DNA of 64,000 nt from Ditibartonella apihabitans (GTDB taxonomy: Bacteria > Pseudomonadota > Alphaproteobacteria > Rhizobiales > Rhizobiaceae): contig NZ_CP015820.1 of NCBI RefSeq assembly GCF_002007485.1, positions 930,001 to 994,000 on the forward strand, in the 5' to 3' direction. Both the position numbers and the translations under genes were made by a program. Position 1 is the stretch's first letter. Every line of letters starts with the position of its first letter. Of the stretch, positions 57,334-64,000 are shown piece after piece. The notes beneath the pieces are model-generated. The model had not been told where the DNA came from, made no database searches, and was given only the letters and a program-made list of their open reading frames with translations.

Positions 57334-58098
57334 TTATTCAATTCGTCCTGCAATATCGGGCGTTTGCCACATAAGATGTTGGCCGCCATCTAAAGCAATC
57401 ATTTGTCCGGTTATTGACGTTTGGCACCAAAAATAACGTATCGTTGCGCCAAATTCGGACAATTCCGGTCCATGTTCAAGCAAAACAGAGCGCGCCTGTC
57501 TTAAAAAATCTTCTTCGTCCTGTCTTGGACTTTTAAGTGTTGGTCCCGGACCAATGGCGTTAACGCGGATACGGGGTGCAAGTGCCTGAGCGAGTGTTTT
57601 TGTCAATGTCCAGAGCGATGACTTGGATAGGGTATATGACAGAAAATTGGGATTAAGTTTTAAAACGCGCTGGTCGATAATGTTGACGATTAACCCTTTC
57701 AAATTGTCCGGCAATAGAAAAAACATGCGGTCAGCCAAAAGGGCGGGGGTTTTCAGGTGGATTGCAAAATGTTTATCCCAGACATCCATATCAAGTGCGC
57801 CGATGTGGTCATCAAGAAACAGAGAGGCATTGTTGACAAGGATTTCAACAGGCCGTCCCATTTTTTCTGTCACAGTTTCCAGAAGGCCTTTGCCATGGGT
57901 TTTCAGGAGATCGGATTGAAAAGACAATGCTCTGGCTCCAGAAACTTCCAGTTTGCGCACGAGCTCGTCGGCTTCATTTTTCCCTTCGTTATAGTGAATT
58001 GCGAGATCGAAACCATGTTGAGCCAAATCAAGCGCCATTGCGGCGCCTAAACGTTTGGCACCGCCTGTAATCAGAACGACAGGACGCCTCTTCTCCAT
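57334..58098 (-). CDS. SDR family oxidoreductase (FolM/pteridine-reductase-like)
   Basis: 254 residues from the ATG at 58098 ([13 protein letters not shown]); an upstream frame extension is not family-like. Cofactor motif TGGAKRLG (10-17), basic enough for NADPH; NNAS instead of NNAG; catalytic Tyr and Lys in [13 protein letters not shown]-type SDRs include dihydromonapterin and pteridine reductases, so a pterin substrate is possible but not shown. Probably cotranscribed with uvrC (2 bp apart), an arrangement also typical of relatives. Confidence 0.86.
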   Translation of the reverse strand: MEKRRPVVLITGGAKRLGAAMALDLAQHGFDLAIHYNEGKNEADELVRKLEVSGARALSFQSDLLKTHGKGLLETVTEKMGRPVEILVNNASLFLDDHIGALDMDVWDKHFAIHLKTPALLADRMFFLLPDNLKGLIVNIIDQRVLKLNPNFLSYTLSKSSLWTLTKTLAQALAPRIRVNAIGPGPTLKSPRQDEEDFLRQARSVLLEHGPELSEFGATIRYFWCQTSITGQMIALDGGQHLMWQTPDIAGRIE

Positions 58099-58507
58099 TT
58101 GATCAAACAGTTTCCGTTGACAATTTTTTGTAGCGCTCAAACTCTCGTCAAGTTCGAACCTTTACAATCCAAAATGGCGATATTTTCTGCTGAAATCAAG
58201 GCTTGTAAAATCACAAAACAAATCAATCATTTGCTGAGAGAAAAGAATTTTGAAGTTTATGCAGCCATAAGGCGCTCATAGCACATTACTATAAATGGAA
58301 TGCTGCTTTCATCGACAGATGATTGTAAAACTTACAAGGCTTGGAAAATGAGCCCCAGAAAACCGGTGCAAACGGCTCGAAAAAAGCTCATCTGTTTTCT
58401 GAAGAGTATGGTTGTTTGTAGCCAAGCGCTTGAAGGTCGGTAGCGGCCATCCTCTTTTCTGCTTTCCCGCACTTCATTCCACTTTTACCTTTCGAGGAGG
58501 AAAAAAA

Positions 58508-58582
58508 GTGATGTTGTGTACTGTGACAGAATTCGGCGAAATTACTGTGCTTGTTGGTAGCAATCATATCGGGTTAACTTAG
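58508..58582 (+). CDS. Possible 24-residue small ORF
   Basis: GTG at 58508 followed at once by ATG at 58511, preceded by a perfect GAGGAGG ending at 58500. It encodes MMLCTVTEFGEITVLVGSNH then IGLT and stop at 58580-58582. The ribosome binding site is the strongest seen in any gap of this window, but the peptide matches nothing known; it may be a leader peptide, a gene remnant or chance. Confidence 0.25.
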   Translation: MMLCTVTEFGEITVLVGSNHIGLT

Positions 58583-58714
58583 AAACTGCTTCTAACCGGA
58601 AACTATTGCATGAGCGCTGATAGCAGGGGCATTCGTTCGGGAAAGCTAATCCCACGAATTTTCTAAAAACGATTATCTTGAAGTCAGCCCGTCAAAACGT
58701 TTTTTAGAAGCTGC

Positions 58715-58762
58715 ATTGTCTTGCGCCAGCACAGCAGAATTGTCTTGCGAGAGCGCAGCAGA
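58715..58762. repeat. 24-bp tandem repeat, two copies (21/24 identical)
   Basis: Copy one (58715-58738) starts ATTGTCTTGCGCCAGC and copy two (58739-58762) ATTGTCTTGCGAGAGC; both end with the same CAGCAGA. The unit is eight codons long. On the minus strand it encodes the near-repeat ALSQDNS/VLAQDNA in a stop-free frame. Confidence 0.65.
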
Positions 58763-58826
58763 AAAGAGATTTTTCAGCAGACGTTGCTTTAGACGAAGAG
58801 TGGCAGATCAGCGACGGGCTTTTCGA

Positions 58827-59312
58827 TTATTTGACTGCGCGACAGTTACCGTCCTGAATTCGCCATTTGTCGAAACCTTCAACACAAAATTCGACATTAT
58901 AGCCACTGACACCGGTAAAGCCCTGGCCATATTCCACCATATAATAAAGCGGATAGCTCGACCCGTCATTCATAATGGCTGTCGCGCGGCAAAATTGACG
59001 GGGAATATTAAGCTTTGTTGCCGGGTTTTCGCCCCGAGTCATTTCTATATCTTTCACCTGATCAATATGAACGGCCGGCAAACCGGGCACGTTATGCACT
59101 TCTTGGCGGAACTTGTAGCCGACTTCCCAGAGAATGCGTTTATAACCACACACGCCTGCATCGTTCACTGCAGAAGCTTGCGTTTGAGGGGCTGATGATG
59201 CCGCCAAATCGGCTGCTGTTGCAGAATTCACGCAGGCATAGAAGCCAAGCCCGAAAACCGAGAAAGACAAAACTTTGCGAAAACTTGCGTTAAAGAACGA
59301 TGACTTTTGCAT
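58827..59312 (-). CDS. Conserved exported protein of unknown function
   Basis: 161 residues from the ATG at 59312 (MQKSSFFNASFRKVL), with a signal peptide ending near ATAADLAAS. An earlier ATG would overlap rlmJ and lack a signal at the N-terminus. The mature part has four Cys (VCGYKRILWE, QFCRATAIM, EFCVEGFDKW, GNCRAV), suggesting two disulfides in the periplasm. The sequence looks like a conserved Rhizobiales family but no function is known. It follows rlmJ on the same strand. Confidence 0.72.
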   Translation of the reverse strand: MQKSSFFNASFRKVLSFSVFGLGFYACVNSATAADLAASSAPQTQASAVNDAGVCGYKRILWEVGYKFRQEVHNVPGLPAVHIDQVKDIEMTRGENPATKLNIPRQFCRATAIMNDGSSYPLYYMVEYGQGFTGVSGYNVEFCVEGFDKWRIQDGNCRAVK

Positions 59313-59373
59313 GATTATTCCACGTTGACCATTTCTGGGCTCAATATGTTTCATTGTCTCAAATCCGTCAAGG

Positions 59374-60234
59374 TCAAACAGTTTCACCATTTATCCATTC
59401 ATTGATTAATTGTGCATGTTTGTCTGCTCCAAGGCGATCAAGTAAAAATGCTTTGAGCTTGCTCATTTCCTGGGGCAACACATAAGGTGGATTGACAATA
59501 ATCATGCCACAGCCATCAAGTCCCGGCATTTCGGAGCGTTGTTTGATTCTAAGCTCCAGTCGCAAGATTTTTGGTATCGAAGTGCTTTTCAACTCGTTCA
59601 TGAACCAATTGAGTTCATTATAATGTTTGACAGGATACCAAAGGGCATAAATTCCACCGGAAAAGCGCTTATATGCTTTCTCGAGACCTTCGATAAGCCG
59701 TTCGAATTCATCGGTTTTTTCAAATGGGGGATCAACAACAATAAGTCCGCGCTTTTCTTTCGGCGGCACGTGGGCACCAAGCGCGAGATATCCGTCAAGA
59801 TGGATGATACGGGCCTGATAATCACCGGCAAAATTATTCGCCAATTTTTTATAATCGGCTTCATGAAGCTCTATTGCCGTTAAGCGGTCCTGTTTCCTTA
59901 AGAGCTTCCGCTCGAGGTAAGGGGAGCCCGGATAACGGGTCAATTTGCTGCTATTTCCGCCATTAAGGTCGTTTACAATATCAAGCCACGGCTTGATGAG
60001 CAATTCGATGTCGGGTGCGATAGGTTGATGAAGGATACGGCCGATACCGTCAATCCATTCACCGGTTTTTTGTGCCTCTTCCGAAGCAAGGTCATAAATG
60101 CCGATACCCGCATGTGTATCAATCACACGGAAAGCATGGTCTTTCTTTTTTAAGTATTCGATGATGCGGGCGATAATAATGTGTTTGAACACATCGGCAA
60201 AATTGCCTGCATGATAGATATGACGATAATTCAT
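59374..60234 (-). CDS. rlmJ: 23S rRNA (adenine2030-N6)-methyltransferase RlmJ
   Basis: Methylates A2030 of 23S rRNA. 286 residues, starting MNYRHIYHAGNFADVFKH as all RlmJ proteins do. SAM-binding DTHAGIGIYDL (about 39-49), catalytic DPPFE in GLIVVDPPFEK, and the C-terminal MIIVNPPYVLPQEM. Standalone enzyme, in a minus-strand group with the L,D-transpeptidase upstream. Confidence 0.94.
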   Translation of the reverse strand: MNYRHIYHAGNFADVFKHIIIARIIEYLKKKDHAFRVIDTHAGIGIYDLASEEAQKTGEWIDGIGRILHQPIAPDIELLIKPWLDIVNDLNGGNSSKLTRYPGSPYLERKLLRKQDRLTAIELHEADYKKLANNFAGDYQARIIHLDGYLALGAHVPPKEKRGLIVVDPPFEKTDEFERLIEGLEKAYKRFSGGIYALWYPVKHYNELNWFMNELKSTSIPKILRLELRIKQRSEMPGLDGCGMIIVNPPYVLPQEMSKLKAFLLDRLGADKHAQLINEWINGETV

Positions 60235-60259
60235 TATTTTGTTCTAACTGTTTCTGATA

Positions 60260-61024
60260 TCAGCCGAGGCCGATTTTATGGGGCAGAACAACAGCGCGGG
60301 TTCCAACCGGCACACGGCTATAAAGATCGATAATATCCTGATTGAGGAAGCGGATACATCCCGATGATACACGCTTGCCGATTGACCAGGGTTCGACCGT
60401 TCCATGCAAACGGAAAAGTGTGTCTGTTCCGCCCCTATAGAGATAAAGTGCACGGGCGCCGAGCGGATTACCGGGACCACCTTTCATGCCATCAGTCAGA
60501 TGGCCATATCTTTGAGGCTGCTTTTGTACCATGCTTGAAGTCGGATGCCATGTCGGCCATACCGCTTTGCGACCGATTGTTGCTTCCCCCTGAAAATCTG
60601 CAGCAGCCGACCGCGCAACACCGACGCCGTAGCGCATGGCGCGTCCTTCCGAAAGCACAAAATAACAGAAGAAGTTGGTTGGATCGACAACAATTGTTCC
60701 GGGCTTATAAGGCATATGAAATGCAACTTCCTGACGCAGATATTCCGGATTGATACGCCTTGTATCAACAGCACTCACTGGAAAACCGTTATCGGTGGTA
60801 GCGGCATACATGGAAGCGTATTTTTCATTTAACGGATATTCGCCGTAACTGACCTTCTTCTTTTTGGGCGTAACCTTCGGCTTTGCCTTGTGTCGCCTTA
60901 TAACATAGGTTGTTGTCGTTACCGGCTCGCCGGTATCAATTGGAACCATTTTGGGTAAGGGGTGGCGAAAAGTACAACCGGCAAGAAAAAGCGGTGCCGA
61001 GAGAAGGAAAAAGCGTCTGTTCAT
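60260..61024 (-). CDS. L,D-transpeptidase (YkuD domain) lipoprotein
   Basis: 254 residues. A lipobox LAGC puts the lipidated Cys at residue 17. A basic linker (RRHKAKPKVTPKKKKV) precedes the YkuD domain, with HGTVEPWSIG and the catalytic Cys222 in VSSGCIRFLN. Such enzymes form 3-3 peptidoglycan cross-links or attach outer-membrane proteins to the wall, as shown in Rhizobiales including Brucella and Coxiella-type systems. It lies 25 bp before rlmJ. Confidence 0.92.
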   Translation of the reverse strand: MNRRFFLLSAPLFLAGCTFRHPLPKMVPIDTGEPVTTTTYVIRRHKAKPKVTPKKKKVSYGEYPLNEKYASMYAATTDNGFPVSAVDTRRINPEYLRQEVAFHMPYKPGTIVVDPTNFFCYFVLSEGRAMRYGVGVARSAAADFQGEATIGRKAVWPTWHPTSSMVQKQPQRYGHLTDGMKGGPGNPLGARALYLYRGGTDTLFRLHGTVEPWSIGKRVSSGCIRFLNQDIIDLYSRVPVGTRAVVLPHKIGLG

Positions 61025-61310
61025 TTTAAAGATCTCGATAGCCCGGACAGACCATAAAATTATAAAGCAAGTTCTGGTCCGTCATAATTGGAAAAAGCAA
61101 ATATCCTTCAATAAGGTTTGATGAGCAGATAAAAGAAAATGGACATCGACTCTTTTCTGCAAATCAATTTTTATGTGGGAAGCTTTTAACACAAAATTAA
61201 CCTGACTTGATAGAGGTCTTTGAATCTGATTTTCTAATTTTTTTGGATTAACTTGAACTTCCTCTTATAAAATTCCCTTTTATCGGTTTGTTGACCGGAA
61301 AGTATGCCAG

Positions 61311-62162
61311 ATGTCGGGCTTGATGGTGTCACTTGTGCTTTTGGCTGCATTGATGCATGCGCTATGGAGCATCCTATTAAAGTTAACCGTTGAGGCAAAG
61401 GCTAATATAACGGTTTTTATGGCGGGTTCTTCTATTCTGGCACTTGCAGGTATTCCTTTTCAATCCTTGCCATCACTTGCGAGCCTGCCGATTTTGCTCA
61501 TTTCTGTCTTTGTGCAGGTCGTCTATATGATGCTTGTCGGAATCGTTTATCAAAAAGGTGATGTAAGCCAGTCTTATCCGGTGATGCGGGGCGTAGCACC
61601 GCTTTTTGTTGCGCTCTTGAGCGAACCGGTTCTCGGCGAACGACTGTCTTTGTTGGCATGGTGCGGTGTTATTCTTATATGTTTCGGGGTGCTGACCTTG
61701 GCGGTTGAAGCAGTAAGACGCAGCAATAGAATAGACCCATCTATCATTCCACTTTCTTTGCTAGCGGCTGCTTTTATAGCCTTTTATACTCTCCTTGACG
61801 GGGTGGGTGTCAGATTATCGGGGGCGCCTGTTTCTTATATTTTATGGATATTTTTTCTGATTGGTTTGGTGAAAGTTGTTTTTGAACTTTTCAATCATAA
61901 AACGCGCCAACCATTTTTGACCCACTTTCAACGTTATTGGTTTATCGGTCTTGTTGGCGGATTTTTGTCGCTCGGGTCTTACGGCCTTGCCCTTTGGACA
62001 ATGACAAAGTTACCGGTGGCGCTGGTTGCGGCTTTGCGCGAAAGCGCAATAGTCTTTGCCGTTATTTTATCCTATTTCGTCTTGCGTGAACATGTGAGCC
62101 TCGCGCGCTTTATCGGCTCGATCATCATTGTTCTTGGCGTTATTGCTGTAAGACTAGCCTGA
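61311..62162 (+). CDS. EamA/DMT family transporter
   Basis: 283 residues and ten predicted helices in two EamA halves (LVLLAALMHALWSILLKLT at the start; GDVSQSYPVMRGVAPLFVAL; RESAIVFAVILSYFVLREHV near the end). Substrates of such carriers range from amino acids to nucleosides; none can be assigned. Distinct from the RarD-type protein at 6545-7507. 53 bp ahead of the molybdopterin oxidoreductase. Confidence 0.88.
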   Translation: MSGLMVSLVLLAALMHALWSILLKLTVEAKANITVFMAGSSILALAGIPFQSLPSLASLPILLISVFVQVVYMMLVGIVYQKGDVSQSYPVMRGVAPLFVALLSEPVLGERLSLLAWCGVILICFGVLTLAVEAVRRSNRIDPSIIPLSLLAAAFIAFYTLLDGVGVRLSGAPVSYILWIFFLIGLVKVVFELFNHKTRQPFLTHFQRYWFIGLVGGFLSLGSYGLALWTMTKLPVALVAALRESAIVFAVILSYFVLREHVSLARFIGSIIIVLGVIAVRLA

Positions 62163-62215
62163 AAATAGTAAAATTGCTAAATACATCCGTTTTCATTGAT
62201 TGAGTCGGAATTACC

Positions 62216-64000
62216 ATGAACAACGTAAAAATTGGTCATACAGCCTGTCCCCATGATTGTCCTTCAACCTGTGCCCTTGATGTGGAATTATTGTCCCCAA
62301 CAAAAATAGGCCGGATTAGGGGAGCAAAAGACAACACTTATACGGCAGGCGTTATCTGTGCAAAAGTCGCCCGCTATAGCGAGCGCGTACACAATCCGGC
62401 AAGAGTGTTGAAACCGCTTGTCAGAAAAGGTCCAAAAGGCGAGGGTAATTGGCAGGAAGTCTCATGGGGCGATGCACTCGACCTCATAGCCGAAAACTTT
62501 CAAAAGGCAGAGAGAAAATACGATTCAACCACTATATGGCCTTATTTCTTTGCCGGAACCATGGGATTGGTGCAGCGCGATTCAATCAATCGTTTGCGGC
62601 ATGCAGGAAAATATTCGCGGCAATTTTCGACATTCTGTACCAATACTGCTGCAACCGGTTATTTTGCTGGTACTGGTCGAATCGCCGGTGTCGACCCGCG
62701 CGAAATGGAAAAATCCGATCTCGTGGTGATCTGGGGAACTAATGCGGCAAGTACGCAGGTCAATGTTATGACCCATGTCACCAGAGCACGTAAAGACCAT
62801 CAGGCACGTATTGTCGCGATTGATGTTTTCGAGAGTGCAACGGTGCGTCAGGCCGATCTTGGCTTGATTTTAAGGCCGGGAACCGATGCAGCCTTGGCCT
62901 GTGCCGTGATGCATATATTGTTTCGGGATGGTTTTGCCGATTGGAAATATCTCGAACGCTATAGCGATGACCCGCACGGGCTTGAACACCACTTGAAAAC
63001 AAAAACGCCACAATGGGCGGCCGAAATTACCGGTTTATCCGTCGATGAGATAGAAACTTTCGCCCATTGGGTTGGTACTACCAAACGCACGTTCTTCCGG
63101 CTGGGATACGGTTTTACGAGACAACGTAATGGTGCGGTTGCAATGCATGCAGCGCTTTCGGTGCCCGCAGTTACGGGAGCATGGCAATATGAAGGTGGTG
63201 GCGCATTCTATTCCAACGCTTCGATATTTGCTCTTAACAAAAATGAAGTGGAAGGAACGGCTTTCGCTGATCCGAAAATCCGTTCGCTTGATCAATCGAA
63301 AATCGGCAGAATTTTGCTTGGCGATAAAGAAACACTTTATGGTGGCCCGCCTGTAACCGTTTTGTTTATCCAGAATACCAATCCGGCAAATGTTGCGCCC
63401 GAACAACGGTTAATCCACAAAGGTTTGGCACGCGAGGACCTTTTTACAGTGGTTCATGAGCAATTTATGACGGATACCGCTAAAATGGCCGATGTCGTTC
63501 TGCCTGCAACAATGTTCCTCGAACATGATGATATTTATCGGGCAGGTGGCCAACAGCATATTCTTTTAGGACCGAAATTGATTGAACCTCCGCTCGGACC
63601 GAAGCCAAATCTTTATGTTATAAACGAATTGGCAAAACGGCTCGGATTTGGTCACATGGCGGGGTTCGATAAAACAGCCGTTGAACTTATCGATAATATG
63701 TTGAGAGCGTCACACCGCGGGACTTATGAAGAGCTTAAGGAAAAACGCTGGCTTGACGTTCAGCCACCTTTTGAACGCGCCCATTTTCTGAACGGTTTTG
63801 CCTGGCCAGACAGGAAATTCCGTTTCAAGGCAAAATGGACAGGTTATGAAGCTCCCGACACTCCCCCTGATACGATGGGGTATCAAGGGCCGTATCAAGA
63901 AATGCCCGATTTTCCCGACCAGTGGGATGTTATTGAAAAAGCGGATGAAGAACATCCGTTCAAACTTGTAACGTCGCCCGCACATAATTTTCTCAATTCA
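62216..64000 (+). CDS. Molybdopterin-containing oxidoreductase, 3' end outside the window
   Basis: The frame from the ATG at 62216 (MNNVKIGHTACPHDCPSTC) stays open for 595 codons to the edge. A [4Fe-4S] site at the N-terminus uses CPHDCPSTC and a later Cys in VICAK. The molybdopterin domain includes TMGLVQRDSINRLRHAGKYS, VVIWGTNAASTQVN, AIDVFESAT and FIQNTNPANVAP. The sequence ends as the C-terminal dinucleotide-binding domain begins (KLVTSPAHNFLNS). This is the DMSO reductase/formate dehydrogenase superfamily; the electron donor and substrate are not evident. It would use the cofactor made with MoaD/MoaE from 54 kb. Confidence 0.92.
   Translation, partial: MNNVKIGHTACPHDCPSTCALDVELLSPTKIGRIRGAKDNTYTAGVICAKVARYSERVHNPARVLKPLVRKGPKGEGNWQEVSWGDALDLIAENFQKAERKYDSTTIWPYFFAGTMGLVQRDSINRLRHAGKYSRQFSTFCTNTAATGYFAGTGRIAGVDPREMEKSDLVVIWGTNAASTQVNVMTHVTRARKDHQARIVAIDVFESATVRQADLGLILRPGTDAALACAVMHILFRDGFADWKYLERYSDDPHGLEHHLKTKTPQWAAEITGLSVDEIETFAHWVGTTKRTFFRLGYGFTRQRNGAVAMHAALSVPAVTGAWQYEGGGAFYSNASIFALNKNEVEGTAFADPKIRSLDQSKIGRILLGDKETLYGGPPVTVLFIQNTNPANVAPEQRLIHKGLAREDLFTVVHEQFMTDTAKMADVVLPATMFLEHDDIYRAGGQQHILLGPKLIEPPLGPKPNLYVINELAKRLGFGHMAGFDKTAVELIDNMLRASHRGTYEELKEKRWLDVQPPFERAHFLNGFAWPDRKFRFKAKWTGYEAPDTPPDTMGYQGPYQEMPDFPDQWDVIEKADEEHPFKLVTSPAHNFLNS

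Larger units (their letters stand above)
58141..58826. other. 686-bp intergenic region with a mini-frame and a coding-like repeat
   Basis: Lies between the SDR gene and the end of an exported-protein gene, both minus. It holds a 24-codon plus-strand frame with an ideal ribosome binding site (58508-58582) and a 24-bp tandem repeat (58715-58762). Around that repeat a minus-strand frame free of stops runs for about 44 codons (LSQDNSAVLAQDNAASKK) without a start codon, perhaps a worn gene end. Confidence 0.45.

Noticed and set aside
1-64000. tRNA, rRNA, CRISPR arrays, insertion sequences
   Set aside because: Looked for cloverleaf-like runs, regularly spaced repeats and transposase motifs; none was found by eye. 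A tRNA scan and an IS search would be needed to be certain.

Overview
The window looks like one chromosomal segment of an alphaproteobacterium of the order Hyphomicrobiales (Rhizobiales), closest in gene order and protein character to the Bartonella/Brucella branch. The evidence is the run fabD-fabG-acpP-fabF-mltG ... yicC-gmk ... lptF-lptG-lptD-surA-pdxA-rsmA, a DUF2232 gene between rpsR and rplI, a LysM protein overlapping an Atm1-type ABC exporter, and a class I dihydroorotase. Base composition is in the mid-40s %GC by eye, well below free-living rhizobia and above blood-borne Bartonella; a gut- or insect-associated Bartonella-like bacterium would fit, but that is inference. No rRNA, tRNA, CRISPR array or intact insertion sequence was seen.

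Layout. 1-8.2 kb: end of pyrC, a HAD hydrolase, three small conserved exported or unknown proteins, an SRAP abasic-site DNA shield protein, cysS, a DUF421 membrane protein, rarD and a LOG-family phosphoribohydrolase. 8.3-12.9 kb: LysM protein/Atm1 exporter, then psd-pssA for phosphatidylethanolamine synthesis. 13.3-23.6 kb (minus strand): SDR, purF, cvpA, radA, dnaB, cfa, rplI, a DUF2232 protein, rpsR, rpsF. 24-29.8 kb (plus): a PAP2 phosphatase, the fatty acid cluster fabD-fabG-acpP-fabF, then mltG.

29.8-35.3 kb is the accessory part. A segment of about 8% GC, a frameshifted gene remnant and a three-gene cassette (thiamine-diphosphate enzyme, MHS-type transporter, IclR regulator) lie between mltG and yicC, which are normally neighbours in relatives. 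The cassette looks like a small regulated uptake-and-breakdown unit for a 2-oxo acid-like compound whose identity the sequence does not give. Downstream of yicC-gmk is an 874-bp gap with a perfect TetR-type palindrome but no regulator, and traces of a lost gene.

37.8-45.4 kb (minus): the envelope operon lptF-lptG-lptD-surA-like-pdxA-rsmA. 45.7-48.1 kb (plus): pepA-holC and two tiny membrane proteins, closed by a very strong terminator lying inside the last gene. 48.1-64 kb: a second MHS transporter, an ABC-F ATPase, ndk, a YbaY+META protein, moaE/moaD, pgsA, uvrC, two SDR/unknown genes, rlmJ, an L,D-transpeptidase lipoprotein, an EamA transporter and the first 595 codons of a molybdopterin oxidoreductase running off the right edge. 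moaD/moaE and this oxidoreductase together suggest a working molybdenum cofactor pathway.
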